Part shown: positions 25,782 through 33,802 of the stretch, piece after piece
Layout of the letters: each line of letters starts with the position of its first letter
Numbering within the stretch: the stretch's first letter is position 1
The notes under the pieces: model-generated
Database searches by the model: none
The model's input: the letters and a program-made list of their open reading frames with translations, nothing else
What the model was told of the DNA's origin: nothing
NCBI RefSeq assembly: GCF_019263705.2
Contig: NZ_JADQDK010000001.1
Location: forward strand, 2,418,001 to 2,482,000
DNA: 64,000 bases
Source of the DNA: Pseudonocardia abyssalis
GTDB taxonomy: Bacteria > Actinomycetota > Actinomycetes > Mycobacteriales > Pseudonocardiaceae
Direction: 5' to 3'
Program-made: the position numbers and the translations under genes

Positions 25782-27266
25782 TTGCCGCAGTTGATCCGGC
25801 GCAGGACCGAGCTGGTTCCGTCGCGCCCGGCCCTTCCCGTCCCCCTTTCCCTCGCTCTGGCGGTTCTGGCCGGAGGTCTGTGGGCTCTGGGGGCGTCCCC
25901 CCGCGAATGGTGGCCCTTGCTCCCGCTCGGTGCGGCCGTCCTGACGTTCGCGTTGCACGATCGGACCGTGCGCGGGCGGTTGCTGGTGGGGGCCGTCGCC
26001 GGCGCCGTTCTGTACGGGACGACGCTCGGCTGGATCGGTGGCTTCGCGCTCGCCGGGTATCTGGCGATCGCGCTCGTCGAGACGCTGATGCTGGCCGTGG
26101 CCCTCGCGCTCGTCCCGACCACCCGACCCGTGGGGATCTGGGCACTGCCCGGCGCACTGGTGCTGCTGGAGGCGGCGCAGACCCGGTTCCCGTTCGACGG
26201 GTTCCCGCTGCCCGCCCTGGTGCACTCGCAGCTCGACGGACCGTTCGCGTGGGCGGCACCGCTCGGCGGGTCGCTGCTGGTGACGGCGTGCGCCGCGACG
26301 GCGGGTGTCGCGCTGGCCGCGCTCGTGCTGGCGCGGCGACCCGCACGGGTCGTCGCAGCGGCGTTGGTCGTGGCCGCGCTCCCGGTCGCGGTGGGAACCC
26401 TGGTCGACACCACGGACAGCGGGACACTGGACGTCGCGGTCGTCCAGGGCGGAGGCCCGCGTGGCCTGCGTGCGGTGTTCACCGACCCCCAGGACACCAC
26501 CGACCGCCAGTTCGCGGTGGCCGAACTGATCTCCGGCTCCCCCGACCTGGTCGTGCTGCCGGAGACGGTGATCAGCGTGACCGGCACGGTGGCCGGCTCG
26601 GCCGGGGACCTCCGCACCGCCGAGCTTGCCCGCCGCCTGGGCGCCTCCGTCGTGGTCGGGGTGGTGGAGAACCAGGGCACCGGATTCCGCAACGCCGCCG
26701 TGCTGTGGGGTCCGGACGGGGAGATCCTGGGCCGCTACGAGAAGGAGCACCGCGTCCCGTTCGGGGAGTACATCCCCGGCCGCGAGCTACTGGAACGGGT
26801 CACCGACCTGACTGCACTGGTCCCGCGCGACGCGATCCCCGGCGAGGGCACCGCGCTGCTGGACTCGCCGGTCGGGCCGCTGGGCGTCGTCATCTCCTAC
26901 GAGGTGCTCTTCGCCGACCGTGTGCGCGAGGCCGTCACCGCGGGCGGCGAGATCGTGCTCGTGCCGACGAACGCGGCGTCCTACGTCACCGAGGACGTCC
27001 CGGCGATCGAGGTGGCCGGCGCCCGGATGCGCGCACTGGAGTTCGGGCGCACCGTGTTGCAGTCCGCCCCCACCGGTTCCTCGGTGATCGTCCTGCCCGA
27101 CGGGAGAGTGGTCGAGCAGAGCGTCCTCGGTGACCCGGCGCTGCTGCGGGCCGACGTACCGCTGCGCACCGGCCTGACGCCCTACGCGCGCACCGGGGAC
27201 CTGCCGGTGCTCCTTCTGGCCGCGCTGGCGCTGCTGCTGCCGGTGCTGCGGGGCAGGCGGCGATGA
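25782..27266 (+). CDS. lnt: Apolipoprotein N-acyltransferase homologue with Ser at the nucleophile position
   Basis: A 494-aa Lnt-type protein with six or more TMs in the first 210 residues and a nitrilase-fold domain after them. Triad positions: Glu in VLPETV, Lys in YEKEHRVPFGEY, but the third position reads VVISYEVLF, where active Lnt has CYE. The codon is TCC, so the catalytic Cys is Ser. Lnt normally adds the third acyl chain to lipoproteins through a thioester, so ordinary catalysis is doubtful. It may use Ser, act as a non-catalytic factor, or work with a second copy elsewhere. The start is taken as a TTG at 25782. It overlaps DUF3105 by ATGA and is preceded by a BlaI-type dyad. Confidence 0.85.
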   Translation: MPQLIRRRTELVPSRPALPVPLSLALAVLAGGLWALGASPREWWPLLPLGAAVLTFALHDRTVRGRLLVGAVAGAVLYGTTLGWIGGFALAGYLAIALVETLMLAVALALVPTTRPVGIWALPGALVLLEAAQTRFPFDGFPLPALVHSQLDGPFAWAAPLGGSLLVTACAATAGVALAALVLARRPARVVAAALVVAALPVAVGTLVDTTDSGTLDVAVVQGGGPRGLRAVFTDPQDTTDRQFAVAELISGSPDLVVLPETVISVTGTVAGSAGDLRTAELARRLGASVVVGVVENQGTGFRNAAVLWGPDGEILGRYEKEHRVPFGEYIPGRELLERVTDLTALVPRDAIPGEGTALLDSPVGPLGVVISYEVLFADRVREAVTAGGEIVLVPTNAASYVTEDVPAIEVAGARMRALEFGRTVLQSAPTGSSVIVLPDGRVVEQSVLGDPALLRADVPLRTGLTPYARTGDLPVLLLAALALLLPVLRGRRR

Positions 27267-27877
27267 GCGAGCAGGAGCCCGCCGGGCGGTGGTCGCGGTG
27301 GACCGGCCCGCTGGTCTTGCTCGTTGCCGCGGGGTCCTTCGGTTCGGTCGTGGTGGGAATGCTGCTGCCGTCGGCGGCGGAGCGGGAGCTCGCGGCCCTG
27401 CGCCCGACCGAGCAGCTCCAGGACCCGTCGACGGCCATCTCGGGCGTCATCGTCGAACCGGTGCCGGCGCATGAGCACGACGTGACCGGGGCGGAGCCGG
27501 TCCTCGAGCCCGGCCGGCCGCCGACGGGCGGTTCACACGGCCCGCGCGCCGCCCCCTGCGACGGCGTCACCTCGCCCGGCCTGGTCGACTCGGCGGAGGC
27601 CGTGCACGCGCTGGAGCACGGCGCGGTGTGGGTCACCTACGACCCGGCGCTGCTGCCCGCAGACACCGCGCGACTGCTCGGCTTCCGTGTCACCGACGGT
27701 GACGATCTCTTGATGTCGCCCTTCCCCGGGCTCGGCGCGCCGTTGTCGCTGCAGTCCTGGGGCCATCGCCTGGTCCTGGACACCCCCGCCGACCCCCGGT
27801 TCGAGCAGTTCCTCGTCGCGCTGGCCGGCAACCCGTTCCTCGTCCCCGAACCCGACGCCGGCTGCCCGCCGGCCTGA
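27263..27877 (+). CDS. DUF3105 membrane-anchored protein
   Basis: A 204-aa protein with an N-terminal TM (PLVLLVAAGSFGSVVVGMLL) and an extracytoplasmic domain containing EAVHALEHGAVWVTYDP, the hallmark of DUF3105. It has Cys in APCDGVTSPG and a C-terminal Cys. The ATG at 27263 overlaps the lnt stop as ATGA. DUF3105 proteins are unstudied but often sit beside metal-resistance genes; the conserved His residues make metal binding possible (inference). Confidence 0.8.
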   Translation: MSEQEPAGRWSRWTGPLVLLVAAGSFGSVVVGMLLPSAAERELAALRPTEQLQDPSTAISGVIVEPVPAHEHDVTGAEPVLEPGRPPTGGSHGPRAAPCDGVTSPGLVDSAEAVHALEHGAVWVTYDPALLPADTARLLGFRVTDGDDLLMSPFPGLGAPLSLQSWGHRLVLDTPADPRFEQFLVALAGNPFLVPEPDAGCPPA

Positions 27878-27892
27878 CCGAACCGGAGAACC

Positions 27893-28726
27893 ATGCCGCA
27901 CCGCTGCCGGACCATCACCGCCCTGGCGCTCGCCGCCGTCGCCGTGACCGCCTGCTCCTCCCCCGGCGACACCGTCCCGGCCGCGGATGGGCCGGTCTTC
28001 GAGCACGTGCACGGCGTCGGGACCGACCCGGCCGACGGGACCGTCTACGTCGCCTCGCACGATGGGCTGTTCCGCAGCGGTCCCGACGGGCTGGTCCCGG
28101 CCGGTGCGGCCGGTCGCGACCTGATGGGCTTCACCGTTGCCGGGCCCGGCCGGTTCCTCTCCAGCGGCCACCCCGCCCCGGACGACTCGCTGCCCGAACC
28201 GATCGGGCTCGCGGAGAGCACCGACGGCGGCGCGACCTGGACGCCGCTGTCGCTGACCGGTGAAGTCGACTTCCACGCCCTCGAGGTCGCCGGTGATTCC
28301 GTGTACGGCTACGACGCCACCAACGGCCTCCTGCGCGCCAGCACCGACGGCGGGCGGACCTGGGAGGACCGGGCCGCCGTCGAGGCGCTGGACATCGCGG
28401 TCGAACCCGGCACCGCGCAGCGGGTGCTGGCGACGGTGCAGGGCGGTACCGCGCTGAGCACCGACGGCGGGCGCACCTTCGCACCGCCGACCGGACCGCA
28501 GCTCGCGTACGTGTCGTGGGCGCCCGACGGCACGGTGTACGGCCTCGACCTGGACAGCGCTGTACACACCAGTACCGACGCCGGCGTCACCTGGACCACC
28601 ACGGGCACGGTCCCGGGCGGCCGTCCCCAGGCCGTTACGGCCACTTCGGACGAACTGCTGGCTGCAACCGCCGGCGGCGTACACCGCTCCACCGACGACG
28701 GCGCCACGTTCACACCCGTCGTCTGA
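27893..28726 (+). CDS. Lipoprotein with BNR/Asp-box repeats
   Basis: A 277-aa lipoprotein: signal peptide and lipobox VTACSS at the N-terminus, then repeated Asp-box motifs (STDGGATW, STDGGRTW, STDGGRTF, STDDGATF), which indicate a beta-propeller of the BNR/photosystem-assembly type. An EHVHGVG segment near the N-terminus is typical of the F510_1955-like exported proteins found with copper and DUF3105 genes. Follows the DUF3105 gene by 15 bases, so is likely in the same operon. As a lipoprotein it is a plausible client of the Lnt and Lgt homologues here. Confidence 0.85.
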   Translation: MPHRCRTITALALAAVAVTACSSPGDTVPAADGPVFEHVHGVGTDPADGTVYVASHDGLFRSGPDGLVPAGAAGRDLMGFTVAGPGRFLSSGHPAPDDSLPEPIGLAESTDGGATWTPLSLTGEVDFHALEVAGDSVYGYDATNGLLRASTDGGRTWEDRAAVEALDIAVEPGTAQRVLATVQGGTALSTDGGRTFAPPTGPQLAYVSWAPDGTVYGLDLDSAVHTSTDAGVTWTTTGTVPGGRPQAVTATSDELLAATAGGVHRSTDDGATFTPVV

Positions 28727-28766
28727 CGCTCCGACCCCGGCCACCCCGCTGCTGAACCAGCTTCTT

Positions 28767-28782
28767 CTACAACGCATAGTAG
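28767..28782 (+). promoter_or_regulatory. CTAC-N8-GTAG operator before tlpA-ccdA-tlpA
   Basis: CTACAACGCATAGTAG, 25 bases before the tlpA start. Same half sites and spacing as the dyads at 25720 and 41228. Confidence 0.6.
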
Positions 28783-28806
28783 TAATGACCCCACTCGAAG
28801 GTGACC

Positions 28807-29445
28807 ATGCAGCCCGTCCCATTCCGTCGCCTGCGCGGCCGAGTCACGACTGCGCTGGTGGTGGCGTTGCTCGTGGCGCTGAGCGGCTGCAGCTTCAGCC
28901 GGCCGGACGGCTCTGCACCCAGCCAGGCCGCCGAGTTCACCTTCGTCGCCCCCGGGGGACAGACCCGCATCCTCTACGACCCGCCGGATTCCCGTGGAAC
29001 GGTGAGTGGGTTGTCCGGGGAGAGCCTCCTCGAACCCGGTTCGACGATCGGCCTGGACGACTTCCCGGGCCAGGTAGTCGTGCTCAACCTCTGGGGCGCC
29101 TGGTGCGGCCCCTGCCGCGAGGAGATGCCCGGGCTGCAGCAGATCCACGACCAGATGCAGCCACAGGGCGTCACCCTGCTCGGCATCGACGTGCGCGACA
29201 GCGCCGACGCCGCCCGCGACTTCACGGCCGACCGGGACATCACCTACCCCTCGATCTACGACAACCCCGGCCGCTCGCTGCTGGCGCTGAGTGGGTTCCC
29301 CCGCAGTACGGTGCCCTCGACGATCGTGTTGGACCGGAAGCACCGCGTCGCCGCGGTGTTCCTTACCGCGGTGCGGGTCTCCGAGCTGCTGCCCGTGGTG
29401 CAGCGCATCGCCACCGAGGAACCGGCATCGGGCGGCGGGACGTGA
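28807..29445 (+). CDS. TlpA/ResA-type thioredoxin-like lipoprotein
   Basis: A 212-aa protein with signal peptide and lipobox (VALSGCSF), then a thioredoxin fold with WCGPC and a cis-Pro region (STVPSTIV). TlpA/ResA proteins reduce disulfides outside the membrane, for example in apocytochrome c or copper-site Cys pairs. ATG 28807 is chosen because gaagg lies 5 bases upstream; a GTG at 28801 is the alternative. The stop overlaps the ccdA start (GTGA), giving a coupled tlpA-ccdA-tlpA operon behind a BlaI-type dyad. Confidence 0.9.
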   Translation: MQPVPFRRLRGRVTTALVVALLVALSGCSFSRPDGSAPSQAAEFTFVAPGGQTRILYDPPDSRGTVSGLSGESLLEPGSTIGLDDFPGQVVVLNLWGAWCGPCREEMPGLQQIHDQMQPQGVTLLGIDVRDSADAARDFTADRDITYPSIYDNPGRSLLALSGFPRSTVPSTIVLDRKHRVAAVFLTAVRVSELLPVVQRIATEEPASGGGT

Positions 29446-30215
29446 ACGGGCTCACCGAACTCGCGGTCTCCGGTCCGCTCCTGGTCGCCGTCGCGGTGGC
29501 CCTGGCCGCGGGGGCCATTTCCTTCGCCTCTCCCTGCTGCCTGCCGCTCGTGCCCGGCTACGTCGGCTACCTGGCCGGGCTGGTCGGCGACGAGGGCGTC
29601 TCCGGCGACAAGGTCGCGACCCGGACCGCCCGGTGGCGGGTCGCCGGAGCCGCACTGCTGTTCGTCGGCGGGTTCACGGTCGTGTTCACCGCAGGCGTGC
29701 TGCTGGTGCTCGGCCTGTCGGACTGGCTGATCGGCAACGAGCTGCTGCTGCAACGGATCGGCGGGGTCGTCACGATCGCGATGGGCCTGGTGTTCCTCGG
29801 GTTCGTCCCGGCCCTGCAGCGCGACGTCCGGATCCATCACGTCCCGCGGTTCGGGCTGGCCGGCGCCCCGGTCCTCGGCGCGGTGTACGGGCTGGGCTGG
29901 ACCCCGTGCCTGGGCCCGACCCTCACCGGGGTGATCGCCCTGGCCACCGGCACCCAGGTGGGTCCGTCGACCGCGCGCGGGGTCGTGCTGGTGCTGGCGT
30001 ACTGCGCCGGGTTGGGCGTGCCGTTCGTCCTCATCGCGTTGGGCACCGGCTGGGCCGTGCGCACCGCAGGCTGGCTGCGCCGCCACATCCGGGGGGTGCA
30101 GATCGCCGGCGGGATCATGCTCGTCCTACTCGGCGCCCTGCTGGTGACGGGGGCGTGGGGCGAGTTCGTGGCGTGGTTGCGCGGGCCCATCGCCGGTTAC
30201 ACCCTTCCGTTGTGA
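29442..30215 (+). CDS. ccdA: CcdA-type thiol-disulfide transmembrane reductase
   Basis: A 257-aa integral membrane protein with about six TMs. It has the two CcdA redox Cys motifs, FASPCCLPLVPGY early and GLGWTPCLGPTL in the second half. CcdA passes electrons from cytoplasmic thioredoxin to extracytoplasmic partners. The start is GTG at 29442, inside the GTGA overlap with tlpA; the stop overlaps the next GTG start in the same way. It probably feeds reducing power to the two TlpA-like neighbours. Confidence 0.92.
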   Translation: MNGLTELAVSGPLLVAVAVALAAGAISFASPCCLPLVPGYVGYLAGLVGDEGVSGDKVATRTARWRVAGAALLFVGGFTVVFTAGVLLVLGLSDWLIGNELLLQRIGGVVTIAMGLVFLGFVPALQRDVRIHHVPRFGLAGAPVLGAVYGLGWTPCLGPTLTGVIALATGTQVGPSTARGVVLVLAYCAGLGVPFVLIALGTGWAVRTAGWLRRHIRGVQIAGGIMLVLLGALLVTGAWGEFVAWLRGPIAGYTLPL

Positions 30216-30871
30216 GCCGGACGGTGAGTTCGGAGCTGCGGTGGACCGTGTTGGTCGTCGTGCTCACCGTCGCCGGGGTGGTCGCGTTGTGGCCGCGACC
30301 CGACGCCTACCCCGACACGTCCGCCGACCCGCGGCCCGTCACGGCCGAGCGGGTCGCGGAACGACCCGACGACGCCACCCTCGGCCCGGCGCGGGCCGCA
30401 GCGGCGTTGCCGCCCTGTCCCGACCCCTCGGGCGTGTCCGTCCCGCCGGGCCCACTGGCCGACGTCGTCGTGCCCTGCCTCGGCGAGATCGGTGCCATAC
30501 CACTGGGTGCCGTGCTTGCCGGGCGGCCGGTCCTGCTCAATCTGTGGGCGTCCTGGTGCGTGCCATGCCGCGAGGAGATCCCCGTGCTCGACGCCTACGC
30601 CGCGCAGCCGGACGCGATCGACGTGCTCGGCGTCGTCGTGCGCGACCGCCCCGCCTATGCCCTGGCGATGGCTGACGAGCTCGACCCGGGCTATCCCTCG
30701 GTGCTCGATCCCGACAACGCCGTGCAGGCCGCCCTGGGCACGCCACCCGTCCTGCCCACCAACTGGGTGCTGCGCCCCGAAGGCTCGGCGGTGCGGGTCA
30801 CCGATCCGCTGGTGTTCCGCGACCCCGACCAGGTCGCCGGCGCGGTGGAGGCCGCGCTCGCCGGGCCGTAG
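30212..30871 (+). CDS. Membrane-anchored TlpA-type thioredoxin-like protein
   Basis: A 219-aa protein with one N-terminal TM (WTVLVVVLTVAGVVALW) and a thioredoxin domain with WCVPC and PVLPTNWV around the cis-Pro. The GTG at 30212 overlaps the ccdA stop. A pair of Cys before the domain (PPCPDPS, VVPCLGE) is unusual and may relay electrons or bind metal. Last gene of the tlpA-ccdA-tlpA operon. Confidence 0.88.
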   Translation: MSRTVSSELRWTVLVVVLTVAGVVALWPRPDAYPDTSADPRPVTAERVAERPDDATLGPARAAAALPPCPDPSGVSVPPGPLADVVVPCLGEIGAIPLGAVLAGRPVLLNLWASWCVPCREEIPVLDAYAAQPDAIDVLGVVVRDRPAYALAMADELDPGYPSVLDPDNAVQAALGTPPVLPTNWVLRPEGSAVRVTDPLVFRDPDQVAGAVEAALAGP

Positions 30872-30883
30872 CCCAGTTCGGGC

Positions 30884-31336
30884 TCAGCGCACCTGCACCT
30901 CGTCGCCGACCTGCAGCGTGTCAAAGAACGCCGGGGCGTCGGCGGCCGGAAGGCGGATGCACCCGGCCGAGGGATGGTCGATGGGTCCCTCGTGGAAGGC
31001 GATCCCGCCGGGCGCGAAGAAGACCGAGTACGGCATGGGCGTGCCGAACTCGCCGCTGACGTGGTCGATGTGCTTCCACTCCACCCCGAAGGTGCCGGTC
31101 GGGGTCTCCCGGCCCGGCCCACCCGAGCTGATTGGCACCGGACCGCGCACCACCCGACCGCCGGTGAGCAGCCACGCCTGCTGCCGTCCGAGGTCGACGC
31201 AGGCCTCGGCCGTTGCCGTGCACGGCGTTCCCGGCACCACGGCTGCACCGGTCTCGTCGGCCGCTCCGACGGCGGTGAACGTCGCCAGACTGATCGCGGT
31301 CAACGCGATCGCCGCGACGGTCGAGTAGTGCCTCAT
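30884..31336 (-). CDS. L,D-transpeptidase (YkuD family)
   Basis: A 150-aa secreted protein with signal peptide (VAAIALTAISLATFTAVGA) and a YkuD domain. The catalytic motif reads HEGPIDHPSAGCIRLP, with the His and the SxGCxR nucleophile Cys. Such enzymes form 3-3 cross-links in peptidoglycan or attach proteins to it, which bypasses penicillin-binding proteins. It is short but complete for a single-domain YkuD protein. Divergent from a 4-TM gene across a candidate BlaI-type operator, so likely under the same control as the other envelope genes here. Confidence 0.9.
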   Translation of the reverse strand: MRHYSTVAAIALTAISLATFTAVGAADETGAAVVPGTPCTATAEACVDLGRQQAWLLTGGRVVRGPVPISSGGPGRETPTGTFGVEWKHIDHVSGEFGTPMPYSVFFAPGGIAFHEGPIDHPSAGCIRLPAADAPAFFDTLQVGDEVQVR

Positions 31337-31370
31337 CACGTCCTGCTTCCTTCGACGACACTGCGTACAA

Positions 31371-31386
31371 CTGCCCAAGTACGTAG
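31371..31386 (+). promoter_or_regulatory. CTGC-N8-GTAG operator-like dyad between Ldt and 4-TM genes
   Basis: CTGCCCAAGTACGTAG: one half site deviates at one base from CTAC-N8-GTAG. It is placed between two divergent genes, and its right half GTACGTAGTT resembles the site at 37799. Confidence 0.4.
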
Positions 31387-31445
31387 TTGGTGACGGGGCC
31401 GGGTACCGTCGGGAACGTCCGGCTGTGCGAGAGGAGTCCCGGCGC

Positions 31446-31976
31446 GTGCGACCAGCGTGGTGCGATCCGGCTGCAGCCGCCGGCGCGGCCGCGATCGCCG
31501 GCGCGGTCGCGGTCGGCGCCGACATCGCCGCCGGCGGTACGGCGACACACACCGTGGCGCTGGGCCTGCTCGCACTGATGCTCGGCGCGCTGCGGCTGCG
31601 CACGGCCGGACGTGCGCGTGCCGCGAACGCGGCGGCGACCGCCGCCCTGCTGAGCCAGCCCGTGTGGCACGCCACCACGTTGCTCGTGCCGCCCGGCTCG
31701 GCTACTGCGGACGCCACGCACGCACTGCTGGAGACGCCGGTGGCCCTGGGGCAGCTGCTCCTGGCCGCCGTGGTCGTCATGTCGGTGGCGAGCGTCGAGC
31801 CACTGCTCCACCGCTGCCTCCGGTGGCGGCCACGGACGGTCCTCAGGTCCGTCTCGCGACGGTCGGTCGACGTCACCCTTCCCGTACCACCGGAACTCAC
31901 CTGCCGCCACAGGCAGCGCGCCGCCGGCCAGCGACTTCGGCTCCGGGCACCGCCCGTCCCGCTCATCACGACCTGA
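31446..31976 (+). CDS. Four-TM membrane protein, paralogue 2 of 3
   Basis: About 176 aa with four hydrophobic segments in the same order as the genes at 25058 and 55564: an HTVALGLLALMLGALRL segment, a SQPVWH motif (QPxxH), then LGQLLLAAVVVMSVASVEPL, and a basic tail. GTG 31446 is used, with gaggag upstream; GTG 31425 is an alternative. It faces the L,D-transpeptidase gene across a candidate operator. Function unknown. Confidence 0.6.
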   Translation: MRPAWCDPAAAAGAAAIAGAVAVGADIAAGGTATHTVALGLLALMLGALRLRTAGRARAANAAATAALLSQPVWHATTLLVPPGSATADATHALLETPVALGQLLLAAVVVMSVASVEPLLHRCLRWRPRTVLRSVSRRSVDVTLPVPPELTCRHRQRAAGQRLRLRAPPVPLITT

Positions 31977-32006
31977 ACGCGCTCCACCTGCGGGGCGCGC
32001 ACCTCC

Positions 32007-32780
32007 GTGATCCGTCTGGAGTCCGCTGTGCCCAGCACCTTGCCCGTCCCCGCGCCCCGTTCCGTGCCGGTACCCCGACCCCTGTCCCGTCCTCGTGGCG
32101 CCCGATCATCGGCGGCAGCACCCTGCCCGTCCGCGGTCACCGTCCGGCGGGCGACGTCCGGCGACGTCCGCGCCATGGCCCGGCTACACGTCGACCAGCT
32201 ACCGGTCGGGCTCTTCCCCTCGCTCGGAGCCTGCTTCGTCGCCCGGTGGCATCAGGCCCACATCGACAGCGAGCACGGCGTCGCCCTCGTCCGCCACGAA
32301 CCGGCAGACGATGGGGAACAGGTCGCCGGGTTCCTCGTGGGGGCGGTCGACCGGGGGGCGTTCCGGGTCGAGCTGCTCACGCGGCACCGGCGCGCCCTGC
32401 TGATGTACGGCGCCGGCGCTCTGCTCGTCCGACCGCGCGTACTGGCACGGTTCCTGCGTACCCGTTCGGCCGCCTACCTGCGACGGCTCCGCCGCCCGCG
32501 TATCGCCGGCACCACACTCGGTACCGCCGTCGCCGACCTCACCGCGATCGCGGTCGCCCCGCGACTGCACCGCGGAGGCGCCGGGCGGGCCCTGACCGCG
32601 GAGTTCCTGCGGATCTGCGCCGCCGGCGGGGCGACCCACATCGAGGTCGTGGCCGACGGCGCCGCGAGCGGCTTCTACGAGCGGACCGGATGGCGGTGCG
32701 GCCGGACCGCCACCGCCCGCGACGGTCGCTCCCTGCGCTGGTTCTCGGTGGACCTCCGCGACGGGGGCCGGGACCGGTGA
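32007..32780 (+). CDS. GNAT-family N-acetyltransferase
   Basis: About 257 aa. After a Pro/Arg-rich N-terminal stretch comes a GNAT fold: VRRATSGDVRAMARLH at the start, a beta-4 segment ADLTAIAVAPRLHRGGAGRAL with the acetyl-CoA loop RGGAGRA, and a C-terminal SGFYERTGW motif. The start is uncertain (GTG 32007, or GTG 32028). The TGA overlaps the GTG of the next gene, so it is coupled to an exported M15-like peptidase. The substrate is unknown; a wall precursor or small molecule is possible. Confidence 0.8.
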   Translation: MIRLESAVPSTLPVPAPRSVPVPRPLSRPRGARSSAAAPCPSAVTVRRATSGDVRAMARLHVDQLPVGLFPSLGACFVARWHQAHIDSEHGVALVRHEPADDGEQVAGFLVGAVDRGAFRVELLTRHRRALLMYGAGALLVRPRVLARFLRTRSAAYLRRLRRPRIAGTTLGTAVADLTAIAVAPRLHRGGAGRALTAEFLRICAAGGATHIEVVADGAASGFYERTGWRCGRTATARDGRSLRWFSVDLRDGGRDR

Positions 32781-33793
32781 CCCGCCGGATCGGCGTCGTC
32801 GCGGTCGGGATCCTGCTCGCCGCAGCCGCGGTGCTCGGTGGCGTCGTCGTCGCCGACGCATCCGGGGCCGACAATCCGCCCCGGACGAGCACCCCACCCG
32901 CACCGCAGCCCACCGCCGCCGAAGTGCCCGCGCCTCGAACGGCTGACGCGGACGGCTTCGAGGCAGCCCCGTTCGATGTCACCCCAGAGATCAAGGTGAC
33001 CGCGGTCCGCTTCGTGCAGTCGGTCGGGACGTGGTCGCCGTCGTCCCCCGCGGCTGCGTCGGAGCGGCTGGCCGCCGCCGGCTACCCGGCGGACCTCGTC
33101 GTCGTCGCCGGAGCGCTGCTCGACGAGAGCGCGTCGTCCGCGACCACCCAGGTCGTCTACCCGCAGTACGGGGGGCTGACCGACACGACGGCGAGCGTCA
33201 TGGTGCTCGCCCGGCAGGAACTGCGGGACAGCACCGGCGCCCGTGAGCGCGAGGTCCTGCTCGACGTGCGACTCGCCCGGCAGGCGGACGGCGCCTGGGA
33301 GGTCACCTCGCGGATCGACCCGGCGCGTCCCGCCTACGCCGAGGCCCGACCGGGCGGCCCGACCGAGCGCGGCGGGCAGGTGCTCGAGGCCCCGGGGATA
33401 GAGCTGCCCGGGCCGGCGCGCGACGACATCGTCGAACGCCGCGCCGGGGACCCGATCCTCTCGGTGCTCGCCACGCTGGCGCAGACCTGGGACCTGGACG
33501 TGCAGGTACTCGTCAGCGGCCACCCCGGCACCGTCTTCCCGACCACCCGCGTCTCGAACCACACCGTCGGCCGAGCCGTCGATGTGCGCGCGATCGACGG
33601 GCGACCGGTCGCCGCGATCCCCCGGGACGATCCGGTACTGACCTCGTTCATGGTAGCGGCCGGGGCGGCGGGTGCGACCGAGGTCGGCGGACCCGTCCTT
33701 CCTGCCGGGACCGGGCTCTTCGCCGACGCGGTCCATCAGGACCACATCCATGTTGGCATCACGCCCACGAAGCCGCCGGCGTCGGGCTCTTAA
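32777..33793 (+). CDS. Membrane-anchored M15/LAS-type metallopeptidase-like protein
   Basis: A 338-aa exported protein: N-terminal TM (VVAVGILLAAAAVLGGVVVA), Pro-rich linker, an NTF2-like middle region, and a C-terminal zinc-peptidase module with SNHTVGRAVDV and HQDHIHV. Those are the two zinc-ligand motifs of M15 (D-Ala-D-Ala carboxypeptidase type) enzymes. The start is GTG 32777, in a GTGA overlap with the GNAT gene. Probably trims peptidoglycan stem peptides. Confidence 0.75.
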   Translation: MTRRIGVVAVGILLAAAAVLGGVVVADASGADNPPRTSTPPAPQPTAAEVPAPRTADADGFEAAPFDVTPEIKVTAVRFVQSVGTWSPSSPAAASERLAAAGYPADLVVVAGALLDESASSATTQVVYPQYGGLTDTTASVMVLARQELRDSTGAREREVLLDVRLARQADGAWEVTSRIDPARPAYAEARPGGPTERGGQVLEAPGIELPGPARDDIVERRAGDPILSVLATLAQTWDLDVQVLVSGHPGTVFPTTRVSNHTVGRAVDVRAIDGRPVAAIPRDDPVLTSFMVAAGAAGATEVGGPVLPAGTGLFADAVHQDHIHVGITPTKPPASGS

Positions 33794-33802
33794 CGGAGCC
33801 GC

